Shown: positions 17,834 to 25,295 of the stretch, one piece after another
How positions within the stretch are numbered: position 1 is the first letter of the stretch
How the letters are laid out: each line of letters opens with the position of its first letter
Made by a program: the position numbers and the translations under genes
Source of the DNA: Pseudodesulfovibrio tunisiensis
GTDB lineage: Bacteria > Desulfobacterota > Desulfovibrionia > Desulfovibrionales > Desulfovibrionaceae
Length of the DNA stretch: 64,000 nucleotides
Direction of reading: 5' to 3'
Assembly: GCF_022809775.1 (NCBI RefSeq)
Contig: NZ_CP094380.1
Span: 992,001 to 1,056,000, forward strand
Notes under the pieces: generated by a model
What the model was told of the DNA's origin: nothing
Databases searched by the model: none
The model's input: only the letters and a program-made list of their open reading frames with translations

Positions 17834-18514
17834 CTAAATGATGCGTCCCGCCCCTTCGTATGCCCTATGCAGCAGTCGACGCAAAGTCCAGAAATCCGAT
17901 ATGTGCACGTCTGCATCAAGCAACTCGTCGCCATAGGCCCAGAAACGCACACCGGAATTCCGCGCAGTGCGCATGTCCACGGCAGTATCGCCGATGAAGG
18001 CGATCTCATGGGCTTCCACATTCAGCTTGGCCATGATCCGATGCATGCCCTCGGCATTGGGCTTGGGCCGCCGCACATCGGCGGAGGTGATGACCGGGTG
18101 GAAATACGGCTCCAGATCGAACTGGTTCAGAATCAGAGGCATGGTATCGGTACGGCTGGTGTTCACGGCCATGAGAAAGCCCGCGTCCCGCAGCCACCAG
18201 AGCAGTTCATGCAACCCGTCGGACAGCTTGAGATACGGAAGCAGGTCCTTGTAATGAAATCCTTCCTGAAATTTCCACGCATCCTCGAAACGGTCCTCGG
18301 GAGTGATGTATTCCAGCCCTTCCTTGTGGGTGTGGCTGTGCACATACACTTTTTCATCCGGAGTAAGCGGAGGCAGTCCCAGCGTCTCCTTGACCATCCC
18401 GTAATACCGCATGTTCGCGTCGTATGAATCGATCAGCACACCATCGCAATCAAACACTATGCACTTCAGGCCCTTGAGGCAGTCCAGCCGCATGAGGTCA
18501 TTCAGTTGAATCAC
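17834..18514 (-). CDS. HAD superfamily hydrolase (phosphoglycolate phosphatase-like)
   Basis: About 226 residues from GTG 18514, with AAGGAG 7 bases ahead; longer upstream frames lack a ribosome site. HAD motif I is FDCDGVLIDS, motif II NTSRTD, the motif III Lys lies in RRPKP, and motif IV is FIGDTAVDM. A helical cap between motifs I and II makes it a subfamily I (Gph/beta-PGM-like) phosphatase. Substrate unknown. It lies between a hypothetical gene and yggT in the same direction. Confidence 0.85.
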   Translation of the reverse strand: MIQLNDLMRLDCLKGLKCIVFDCDGVLIDSYDANMRYYGMVKETLGLPPLTPDEKVYVHSHTHKEGLEYITPEDRFEDAWKFQEGFHYKDLLPYLKLSDGLHELLWWLRDAGFLMAVNTSRTDTMPLILNQFDLEPYFHPVITSADVRRPKPNAEGMHRIMAKLNVEAHEIAFIGDTAVDMRTARNSGVRFWAYGDELLDADVHISDFWTLRRLLHRAYEGAGRII

Positions 18515-18540
18515 TCGTATCTCCTTGAAATCAATTCCTG

Positions 18541-19332
18541 TTAAACCAAAACAACTGTCATGTCGCGGAGCACATGGGGCATGCTCTTCGGCGCGCTTCT
18601 GCGACCGGCCAGTCTCCAGGCCGGAACCCGGGCGGTCTGCGCCCCTTCGGGCAGATCGTCTCCCGCAGCCGGGACAAACTCGATATCCATGTCCCGCCAC
18701 TGGGATGCAACGGCTTCATCCGTGCACACAAGCACACTGTCTTCCGGCAGAAGAACCGCAAGCGCCTCGATCATGCGCTGCCAGGGCAGGTCCACGCGCA
18801 ATCCGTCGGTAACGCCACCGGTGTGGCTCAATGCCTGCTCCACGTTCAGCACCTTTTCCTCGCGCCGATCCTCCTCGTCCATGCCGAGGGTCTCATCGAA
18901 AAACTTTCCCCATGACCGCTTCACGCCCTGTTCGATGCCCTGCAATTCCAGCATGCGTTCCTCGAAGGACCATGCCAGCACCAGAACGAACTGCGCTCTG
19001 GCCCGGGCCTCGTGCTCCGCCTTTTCCCCGGCATTGCCGGAAATCCGGTTGAGCAGCTCCTGCTGAATCGCACTGGCTCTGTCCTTTGCATAGAACTCCT
19101 CGGACGTCTGCACGCCGAAGTATGCCATTTCCGCAGGGTCCTTGAACTGTTCGCCAAAAGCCACACAGTCGCGAACCAGAGATTGCGCCGCGGCAGGATC
19201 AAGCGGCAGTCCCTCGGGCCGAAAACAGGCTTCGTTCCTGTCGGCAGTCAAGCCGGGATCAAAAAAAAGGGAGCCAGAAACGATCCGGTTCGTCAGCGTT
19301 CCCGGATGCATGGAAGGAAAATATATAAGCAT
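18541..19332 (-). CDS. Conserved hypothetical protein (263 aa)
   Basis: I do not recognise a family. The start ATG 19332 (MLIYFPSMHPGTL) is preceded by AAGGAGAGG. It is acidic and soluble, with no signal peptide or membrane segment. A helical middle with ARAQFVLVLAWSFEERMLELQGIEQGV and an alpha/beta-looking C-terminal third (VLLPEDSVLVCTDEAVASQWRD) are visible. It sits 14 bases from the Cys-rich gene upstream and 26 from the HAD gene downstream, so it belongs to the same transcript. The function is open. Confidence 0.75.
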   Translation of the reverse strand: MLIYFPSMHPGTLTNRIVSGSLFFDPGLTADRNEACFRPEGLPLDPAAAQSLVRDCVAFGEQFKDPAEMAYFGVQTSEEFYAKDRASAIQQELLNRISGNAGEKAEHEARARAQFVLVLAWSFEERMLELQGIEQGVKRSWGKFFDETLGMDEEDRREEKVLNVEQALSHTGGVTDGLRVDLPWQRMIEALAVLLPEDSVLVCTDEAVASQWRDMDIEFVPAAGDDLPEGAQTARVPAWRLAGRRSAPKSMPHVLRDMTVVLV

Positions 19333-19346
19333 GGTCCTCTCCTTGA

Positions 19347-19733
19347 TCAAAAATCGAAAAAATCACCTGTCACCACAGGTTTGAAACGCCTGCACCGCCC
19401 CTCGCATCTCGGCAGCCGCAGCAGACACAGCCCATCCATGACAAAAGCGCAGGAAGGAGGACCGGCCCCGGGCGCATGTTCGAAATCATCGCACCCGTAC
19501 TGTTCCTGAACGAGTCGCTCGAACCGACGCCGCCACAAGTCCGGCACCACGTCCTGATCCAGAGCGAACGCATCCACACGGCAAAGAAAATCGTCATAGG
19601 CGGCCTCCCAGTGCAAAAGGACCTTGCACCGCAACGCCTGATTGTATCCGGGATTCAACTCCTCTTCGTACAGGCAGCGCCCCCTTGCGTAATAAACGCA
19701 TCCGAGCCCCGGCAAACGACAAAAATCACCCAT
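19347..19733 (-). CDS. Cysteine-rich hypothetical protein
   Basis: 128 residues with ten cysteines (about positions 5, 12, 20, 36, 51, 81, 95, 103, 110, 114). The N-terminal set around GCVYYARGRC and LNPGYNQALRC and the C-terminal set CLLRLPRCEGRC look like two metal or Fe-S binding clusters; this is inference. There is no signal peptide. It is the first gene of the minus-strand operon that ends with ilvC. AAGGA lies 9 bases before the ATG. No assigned family. Confidence 0.72.
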   Translation of the reverse strand: MGDFCRLPGLGCVYYARGRCLYEEELNPGYNQALRCKVLLHWEAAYDDFLCRVDAFALDQDVVPDLWRRRFERLVQEQYGCDDFEHAPGAGPPSCAFVMDGLCLLRLPRCEGRCRRFKPVVTGDFFDF

Positions 19734-19810
19734 ATTCCCGAATCCTTCCGATTACGCGCCAACCCCTCAGAGAACTTCACCGCACACCGGCTTTTCATTG
19801 TTACGGAAGA

Positions 19811-19837
19811 TGTATAGGCCGACTCCGCAATTGTAAA
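19811..19837 (-). promoter_or_regulatory. Possible promoter of the Cys-rich-to-ilvC operon
   Basis: On the minus strand TTTACA (19837-19832) and TATACA (19816-19811) are 15 bases apart, shorter than ideal, about 78 bases before the Cys-rich gene. It faces away from the tatA promoter in the same gap. Confidence 0.3.
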
Positions 19838-19877
19838 GCCCGGCCCCGGGAAACCGCCCGTGCCACGGCCTGCATCC

Positions 19878-19906
19878 TTGACCTTGAAGACGGCCGGGTG
19901 TATAGC
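19878..19906 (+). promoter_or_regulatory. Sigma70-type promoter of tatA
   Basis: TTGACC (19878-19883), a 17-base spacer and TATAGC (19901-19906) lie about 40 bases ahead of the tatA ATG. Confidence 0.55.
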
Positions 19907-19950
19907 GCAATCTGCTTTCCCTTTAAGACTTCTACCACTGGAGGACATAT

Positions 19951-20142
19951 ATGATCGGCGGCTTCGGCATCTGGGAACTGTTGATTATCCTCGTCATCGT
20001 GCTGCTTATCTTCGGTGCCAACAAACTGCCTGAAATCGGCGGCGGCATCGGAAAGGCCATCAGCAATTTCAAGCGGGCCACCAATGAGCCCGACGAAATC
20101 GACGTGACCCCGAAAAAAGATGAGGAAAAAAAGGAAGGCTAG
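19951..20142 (+). CDS. tatA: Sec-independent protein translocase subunit TatA
   Basis: 63 residues: a single N-terminal membrane helix ([24 protein letters not shown]) with the conserved FG-x-KLPE hinge, an amphipathic helix, and a charged tail. It oligomerises to form the Tat pore that exports folded, often cofactor-bearing, proteins such as periplasmic dehydrogenases. tatBC are not adjacent. GGAGG lies 7 bases before the ATG; its own promoter and terminator make it monocistronic. Confidence 0.94.
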   Translation: MIGGFGIWELLIILVIVLLIFGANKLPEIGGGIGKAISNFKRATNEPDEIDVTPKKDEEKKEG

Positions 20143-20165
20143 TCCTCCCCCGTTCCAAGTCAATG

Positions 20166-20204
20166 AAAAAAGGCCCGCAAGCACATGCTTGCGGGCCTTT
20201 TTTT
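20166..20204. terminator. Bidirectional terminator between tatA and pgsA
   Basis: Perfect 12-base arms (20171-20182, 20187-20198) with a 4-base loop, preceded by five As and followed by seven Ts, so it can serve both converging genes. Confidence 0.93.
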
Positions 20205-20220
20205 CATGCATTGAAGCAAA

Positions 20221-20796
20221 TCAGCAGGTGCGGTCCTCGATGGGCTCGGCCATCATGGCGAAACCGCGCCGAAAATACAGAATGCCGGAAACAATGGTAA
20301 GCAGCCCGGTCACCCAGATGAGACTCTGCAGCAGCACGGGAAAGGAAAACATGAAGGTCTTTTCCAGCATGACATAGATCACGAGCAGAATCTGGGCCGT
20401 GGTCGTGAACTTGCTCGCCCAGATGGGTTGAATGCGCGACTTCACGTCCACGCCCCAAATCTGGAGAAAGACCAGCCCGCCGACAATGATCGCGTCCCGG
20501 CTCACGGCCAGAACCGCCAGCCATGTGGGAATCCAGCCCTGCAACGCAAGACAGATGAAGGAAGTCACGAGCAGGGTCTTGTCTGCCAACGGGTCGAGCA
20601 TGGCTCCGAGCTGAGAGCGCTGGCGCAGCAGACGGGCCAGAAAACCGTCCAGAGCATCGGTCAGTCCCGCAATGGCGAACAGAGCCCACGCCAGATAGAA
20701 ACGCTCGCTGGTATAGGCCACGACAAAAGCCGGCGTCAGCAGAATGCGGCTGGCGGTCAGCAGATTCGGAACGGTCCAAATCGAATCGCGGCTCAT
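20221..20796 (-). CDS. pgsA: CDP-diacylglycerol--glycerol-3-phosphate 3-phosphatidyltransferase
   Basis: 191 residues from ATG 20796; a GGGGGG stretch is 5 bases ahead, which favours it over ATG 20799. The CDP-alcohol phosphotransferase motif D-G-x2-A-R-x8-G-x3-D-x3-D is intact in DALDGFLARLLRQRSQLGAM followed by LDPLAD. About five membrane segments. It makes phosphatidylglycerophosphate in the inner membrane. VPNLLTASRILL at the start is typical of PgsA. It is 10 bases from the secreted protein gene upstream and is probably read with it. Confidence 0.9.
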   Translation of the reverse strand: MSRDSIWTVPNLLTASRILLTPAFVVAYTSERFYLAWALFAIAGLTDALDGFLARLLRQRSQLGAMLDPLADKTLLVTSFICLALQGWIPTWLAVLAVSRDAIIVGGLVFLQIWGVDVKSRIQPIWASKFTTTAQILLVIYVMLEKTFMFSFPVLLQSLIWVTGLLTIVSGILYFRRGFAMMAEPIEDRTC

Positions 20797-20806
20797 CATT
20801 GCCCCC

Positions 20807-21712
20807 CTACTTGTCCGCCTCCCGGACGATCTGATACCGCAACCCGCGCTCAGGCAGATAGGCATCCAGCCTGCGCTTCAGTCCCTCGGCATCCATGATG
20901 CGAAAACTCCAGCTCGCACCGACTCCGGAAGATTCCATGTCCATGTCCAGAAGATTCACGTCCCTGACAACGGAATCCCAGCCTCCGACCACTCGCTGAA
21001 ACTCCAGCACGCCATCCGGGGAAAACCAGCCGGAAACCGCAAGCGTGGCACGGTCGGAACTTGCGGACCGAACCTCGGCCCTGTTGAAATGATGCGCCCA
21101 CAAGGTAAACCAGAGGTTAGCCATATCCTTGTCCAGAGCAGTCCATTCCCGATCCGGAGTCATTAATTGGCCCCGGTAGAGATTTTCCGCCCCACGGGAC
21201 AGGATGAACCGGAATCCGGCATTTTCCTGCGGAATGGCATTGGTCAGCACCAGCAGATTGTCCAGAGCAAGCGCCTCTTCCTCGGAAAGGTCCTCGGGCC
21301 GTTCCACGGTCACGGGCAACGGTACGGCCAATGTCTCCATGAATCCCATGCGAACGAGCCCGTCCCGCAGCACGGATTGATTGACCCGAACGTTCAGACG
21401 CAGAATCACGCCCGCCTCAAGAGCCTGAGAATAAATTACCTTGTATTCGCGGACATAGGCTCCGGCGCGCGGCAAAAGATACTGACGAAACAGTTCGCGC
21501 CGGGTCTCGTCCAGTTCTCCGGGAAGAATTTTCACGGCCTCGTCCAGCACGGCCTGGGCAAACCCCTCGTCAAGGGCCTGTCGGCGCAGTTGCATCTGCG
21601 ACATGCCCTCTTCCATGGGCTTGAACACCCGAACCTCGGCGGCAAGCACGGTTCCGGCAAACACCAGAACCGCCATGACGGCAATCGAAACATGTTTCAG
21701 CATTCTCATCAT
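20807..21712 (-). CDS. Secreted protein of unknown function (301 aa)
   Basis: An N-terminal signal peptide (hydrophobic MLKHVSIAVMAVLVFAGTVLAA with an AxA site) points to export by Sec. The mature part starts EVRVFKPMEEGMSQMQLRRQALDEGFAQAV, a pattern reminiscent of DUF2066-like periplasmic proteins, but I would not assign the family firmly. The rest is mixed alpha/beta without catalytic motifs I can name. It overlaps the upstream secreted-protein gene by four bases (ATGA), and the two products probably act together. Confidence 0.72.
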   Translation of the reverse strand: MMRMLKHVSIAVMAVLVFAGTVLAAEVRVFKPMEEGMSQMQLRRQALDEGFAQAVLDEAVKILPGELDETRRELFRQYLLPRAGAYVREYKVIYSQALEAGVILRLNVRVNQSVLRDGLVRMGFMETLAVPLPVTVERPEDLSEEEALALDNLLVLTNAIPQENAGFRFILSRGAENLYRGQLMTPDREWTALDKDMANLWFTLWAHHFNRAEVRSASSDRATLAVSGWFSPDGVLEFQRVVGGWDSVVRDVNLLDMDMESSGVGASWSFRIMDAEGLKRRLDAYLPERGLRYQIVREADK

Positions 21713-22629
21713 TCCATTCCCTCCCCGGACTCCTCGGTCTCTTCAAGGGGGGCTGCCGGAGCATCGAGAACAATCACCACCCTGCACGTTTCCACAACCG
21801 GACCGGGCCGCATCAGGCCCTTGATCATATGGGCCATGGGCGTAGCCACCACCAGATCGGTTCGCCAGGAACCAAAGGCGCTGAGCGCCTTGACCATGAG
21901 CGGTCTGTCTCCCACGCGCTCCACCAGAGCACCTGGCTCCACGGTGTCGGCATAGGCCGCAATGCCGTGCCTCACGGCCGCGTCGCGACTCACGAGAAAG
22001 GCACCGTACACGCCTTCGCCGTCCTGCCCGTATATCACGGGGGCCAGAGCCGGGGTCACGTTCAGGCCCCGGGCGTCGACCACCAGTCCGGTATATCCGC
22101 CGGGCAGATAGCCCGCCGGTGCGGGTTCAACGGCGTCTTCCATGAACTGCTGTTCCAGCGAGGTGGAAAGTCGCGGCGGAATATTGCTCTGGAACGGCAT
22201 GGTCGTGGGCAGCACGTACTGTGCGAGTTCCCCGCGCAGGGACTCGGAAACCCGGACCTCGGCAGGACCTTCCAGCGCGGAAGGCCGTTCAAGCGGCGAA
22301 TTCTGCACCAGTCCGCGCAAGGCGGCGGCCAATTCGTCATTATCCGCCAGATACGCGCCAATGGTGCTTCGCGCATCAATACGAATGCCGAGGATGGTAT
22401 CCAGAAGCTGCTTGCGGGCGCTGGTCGCGGCCTTGCGCACGGCAATGGCCGAGGCATGATCCGGATCGAACGCGTCCTCGGCAACCTCCAGCGGCTCCGC
22501 AACGCTCAGGCTGCCGTCGCCCCAGGCGATCGTTGCATTGCCCTGAGTCCGGACATATCCCTGAAATGCCTGCGCCCCGGGGGCCAGGAACAGAAAACAC
22601 GAAAGGAGTACAAATACTCTGAGGGCCAT
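21709..22629 (-). CDS. Secreted protein of unknown function (306 aa)
   Basis: Signal peptide at residues 1-21 (VFVLLSCFLFLAPGAQA), then a mature protein beginning FQGYVRTQGNATIAWGDG. The Ala-rich segment AIAVRKAATSARKQLLDTILGIRID resembles the repeated helix of LPP20/DUF-type envelope proteins, which is only a loose likeness. A C-terminal half with TGLVVDARGLNVTPALAPVIYGQDG has the look of the extracellular ligand or assembly modules of flagellar FlgT-like proteins; this is inference. It is the first gene of a likely operon with the next secreted protein and pgsA. Confidence 0.72.
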   Translation of the reverse strand: MALRVFVLLSCFLFLAPGAQAFQGYVRTQGNATIAWGDGSLSVAEPLEVAEDAFDPDHASAIAVRKAATSARKQLLDTILGIRIDARSTIGAYLADNDELAAALRGLVQNSPLERPSALEGPAEVRVSESLRGELAQYVLPTTMPFQSNIPPRLSTSLEQQFMEDAVEPAPAGYLPGGYTGLVVDARGLNVTPALAPVIYGQDGEGVYGAFLVSRDAAVRHGIAAYADTVEPGALVERVGDRPLMVKALSAFGSWRTDLVVATPMAHMIKGLMRPGPVVETCRVVIVLDAPAAPLEETEESGEGME

Positions 22630-22791
22630 ACAGCCACGAATCCTTTTTGAAATCAGACAGAGGGACCGAAGTGAAAACTATCCGCATGTATCCTGCTTGC
22701 GTGTTTTCCGCAAGGGTCGCCACGGTCCTTGCCCCGGCACCAGAGCGCGTGATAGCCTTCACGCATTGCGCCAACACACCAAGGAGCCAAC

Positions 22792-23277
22792 ATGCGCATC
22801 CATCTCATGCAACACGGCGTCTGCCTCCCGAAGGAACTCGACCCGCAGCAGCCACTCAGCCCGGTAGGCCGCGAAATCGTGGAAAAAAGCGGAATCGCGG
22901 CACAAAAAATGGGACTCGCCTTTGACGCGATCGTCAGCAGCCCCAAGCAACGGGCCATGCAGACCGCGAAAATCATGGCCGAGGCAACCAGCTATCCGGC
23001 CAAGGCCATTCTGGTCACGGACGCAGTCAAGGCAAAGGCTCCGGTCTCCACGACCATGGACTACCTGAGCGACCTCGGCGCGGAATCCATCCTTGTCTGC
23101 GGACATCTGCCGTCCCTGAACGAGGTGGCTTCGCACCTGCTCGTGCAGGGGCCGGGACTGAACATCGCCATCGAAAACGGCGGCATCATGCGTATCGATA
23201 CGGACTCGCCCGCCACACGCGCCACCCTGTCCTGGTATCTTTCTCCGGCACAGCTCGGACTTGTCGCGGCTTCCTGA
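22792..23277 (+). CDS. SixA-like histidine phosphatase
   Basis: 161 residues, the size of SixA phosphohistidine phosphatases. The catalytic His is in LMQHG at residues 5-9, where the family's common Arg of RHG is Gln; QHG variants occur in SixA-like proteins. Further landmarks are LSPVGRE, AIVSSPKQRAMQTAKIM and the second His in VCGHLPSLNEVAS. It would remove phosphate from a phosphohistidine of an HPt-type protein; the HPt gene at 36,232 is one candidate partner, on no direct evidence. CAAGGAG precedes the ATG. Confidence 0.82.
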   Translation: MRIHLMQHGVCLPKELDPQQPLSPVGREIVEKSGIAAQKMGLAFDAIVSSPKQRAMQTAKIMAEATSYPAKAILVTDAVKAKAPVSTTMDYLSDLGAESILVCGHLPSLNEVASHLLVQGPGLNIAIENGGIMRIDTDSPATRATLSWYLSPAQLGLVAAS

Positions 23278-23283
23278 TCCGAC

Positions 23284-24219
23284 TCAGTTTTCGACCCGCT
23301 GTTCCAGCCATTCGGCAACGCGAGCGGCAACCGCCTCGCCCTGCCCCGGATCGAACCATTCGATACCCGTTTCCCGGCGAAACCACGTGATCTGCCGCTT
23401 GGCATAGGCACGCGTATTTCTTGCCCAAAGGTCCTTGGTCTGCTCCAGGGTCATCTTTCCCTGAAGATGGGCCAGCAGTTCCGCGCAACCAATGCCGGTC
23501 CAGCCCGGGGCTTCGGGATCGGCGCACGCGGCATATGCCCGGCGCGCCTCTTCCACGGCCCCCTGCTCGACCATCTTGTCGATGCGCGCTCCCAATCTGG
23601 GAGTCAGCACGTCCAGATCGAGCCGAATGCCTATCTTCAGCGCCTCATACGGAGCCGGAACGTGCTCGGACTGCGTGTGCCACCATGTCATGTTGCGCCC
23701 GGTGGCCAGAAAGACTTCGGCAGCTCTGGCATTGCGCTGGGAATCGTTCGGATGGATGCGCGCGGCATAGTCCGGATCGGTCTCGCAGAGCTCCGCATGC
23801 AGCACCTGCGGGCCCTCGGCCTTGACGCGAGCCAGAACGCGTTCGCGAACATCCCGGGGAATTTCCGGAATCGGGGCAATGCCCTGCAGCAGGGAACGCA
23901 GATACATTCCGGTCCCGCCGACCATGACAGGCAGACGGCCCTGCGTCCGAACGGACTCGATGGTCTCCTTGGCCAGTTCCGTGAACCGGGCCGCATTCAT
24001 CTTTTCCGAGGTCGGCAGAAAACCGTACAGCAGATGCGGGCACACGGCCTGTTCCCCGGCATCCGGCTGGGCCGTGATGATCGGGAAATCCGCGTACACC
24101 TGTCGGGAATCAAAGTTGACCACGCTCGCATCCATGCGCCGGGCAATGGCGAGCGCGGTTTCTGTCTTGCCCGTGCCCGTGGCTCCGAGCAGGCAGACGA
24201 TGGGGGGCTTGAAAGACAT
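23284..24219 (-). CDS. miaA: tRNA dimethylallyltransferase
   Basis: 311 residues. P-loop [13 protein letters not shown] (about 13-25), DSRQVY, the substrate loop VGGTGMYLRSLLQG and the tRNA-binding end RQITWFRRETGIEWFDP match MiaA. It transfers dimethylallyl from DMAPP to A37 of tRNAs reading UNN codons, including tRNA-Phe, whose charging is sensed by the attenuator at 32.7 kb. It is the last gene of the nuclease-rsmD-coaD-miaA run. The start overlaps no other gene; AGGA precedes the ATG. Confidence 0.95.
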   Translation of the reverse strand: MSFKPPIVCLLGATGTGKTETALAIARRMDASVVNFDSRQVYADFPIITAQPDAGEQAVCPHLLYGFLPTSEKMNAARFTELAKETIESVRTQGRLPVMVGGTGMYLRSLLQGIAPIPEIPRDVRERVLARVKAEGPQVLHAELCETDPDYAARIHPNDSQRNARAAEVFLATGRNMTWWHTQSEHVPAPYEALKIGIRLDLDVLTPRLGARIDKMVEQGAVEEARRAYAACADPEAPGWTGIGCAELLAHLQGKMTLEQTKDLWARNTRAYAKRQITWFRRETGIEWFDPGQGEAVAARVAEWLEQRVEN

Positions 24220-24225
24220 GAAATC

Positions 24226-24735
24226 CTATTTCCAGGTCGGGCTGATGCCGAATTTCTCGAACAGGCGACGCACCACGCATCCGGGCACCATGCCCCGAAT
24301 GTCGCCGCCATTGCGGGCCACATCCTTGATTATGGTGGAGCTCAGGTACATCCACTTGAAATCCGTGATCAGAAAAACGGTCTGGATGTCGCGGTTCAGC
24401 TTGCGGTTCATCAAGGCCATCTGGAATTCGTATTCGAAATCGGACACTGCGCGCAGGCCACGAAGAATGCTTCCGGCTCCCCGGTTGTTCACGTAATCGA
24501 TGAGCAGACCGTCGAACGCCTCCACAATGATCCTCGGCTCCGAGGCAAAGGCCTTGCGGGCCAACTCAAGCCGCTCGTCAATGGAAAACAGCGTATTCTT
24601 GGACGTGCTGTTTGCCACGGCGAAGATCACCTCGTCGAACACGCACAGGCCACGCTTGATGAGGCTGACGTGCCCCATGGTCAACGGATCGAAGGTTCCG
24701 GGATATACTGCCAGTCTCGGGTTCAGTTCCGCCAT
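24226..24735 (-). CDS. coaD: Phosphopantetheine adenylyltransferase
   Basis: 169 residues from ATG 24735 (MAELNPRLAVYPGTFDPLT). The nucleotidyltransferase signature YPGTFDPLTMGH (T/HxGH type) and the C-terminal YLSSTIIKDVARNGGDI are diagnostic. It adenylates 4'-phosphopantetheine to dephospho-CoA in coenzyme A synthesis. Its start lies 13 bases inside the end of rsmD, the common rsmD-coaD arrangement in bacteria. The miaA gene follows after 6 bases. Confidence 0.95.
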   Translation of the reverse strand: MAELNPRLAVYPGTFDPLTMGHVSLIKRGLCVFDEVIFAVANSTSKNTLFSIDERLELARKAFASEPRIIVEAFDGLLIDYVNNRGAGSILRGLRAVSDFEYEFQMALMNRKLNRDIQTVFLITDFKWMYLSSTIIKDVARNGGDIRGMVPGCVVRRLFEKFGISPTWK

Positions 24736-25286
24736 ATCACAATCCTGGTTTGACCGTATTCGCGGTCGGTTACACACTCCAGGCTCTCGAGCGCCGTCCC
24801 TTTGCCGGGCACGGACGCGGAGCTTTCGAGCTCGGCCAGCACGAACCCGCCCGGGGCGAGCCAACCGTTCTCAAGGGCTTTCTCCAGCGCGGGGAGCAAT
24901 AAATCCCTCCCGTACGGCGGGTCAACCAAAAACAGGCCGAAAGGCTGATCCGGACGACCGGACAGAACCGAAAACAGATCCTTGCGCAACACTTTGGCCC
25001 GATCCTTCCCCACTCCCAATTCCTTGAGATTCCGCTGAATCAGGCTTGCGGCCTTGCCGCTCTTCTCCACAAACCAGGCTTCGGACGCGCCCCGACTCAG
25101 ACATTCCAGCCCCAGACTACCGCTGCCCGCGAACATGTCCAGCACGCGCAGGCCGTCCCATGCAAGCCCTCGGGCCTGAACCATGGAAAAAACGGCCTCG
25201 CGTACCTTGTGCGTCGTGGGCCGGTAGCCCGGCCCCTCGCATGTGGCGATTTTCCTGTTTCGGAACTCGCCGCCGACTATACGCAC
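24723..25286 (-). CDS. rsmD: 16S rRNA (guanine(966)-N2)-methyltransferase RsmD
   Basis: 187 residues. MRIVGGEFRNRKI at the start, RPTTHKVREAVFSM, the SAM-binding VLDMFAGSGSLGLE and the catalytic DPPYG are all present. It methylates G966 of 16S rRNA. Followed by overlapping coaD, and preceded 9 bases upstream by the beta-CASP nuclease gene. Confidence 0.94.
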   Translation of the reverse strand: MRIVGGEFRNRKIATCEGPGYRPTTHKVREAVFSMVQARGLAWDGLRVLDMFAGSGSLGLECLSRGASEAWFVEKSGKAASLIQRNLKELGVGKDRAKVLRKDLFSVLSGRPDQPFGLFLVDPPYGRDLLLPALEKALENGWLAPGGFVLAELESSASVPGKGTALESLECVTDREYGQTRIVIWRN

Positions 25287-25295
25287 TCCACTCTC

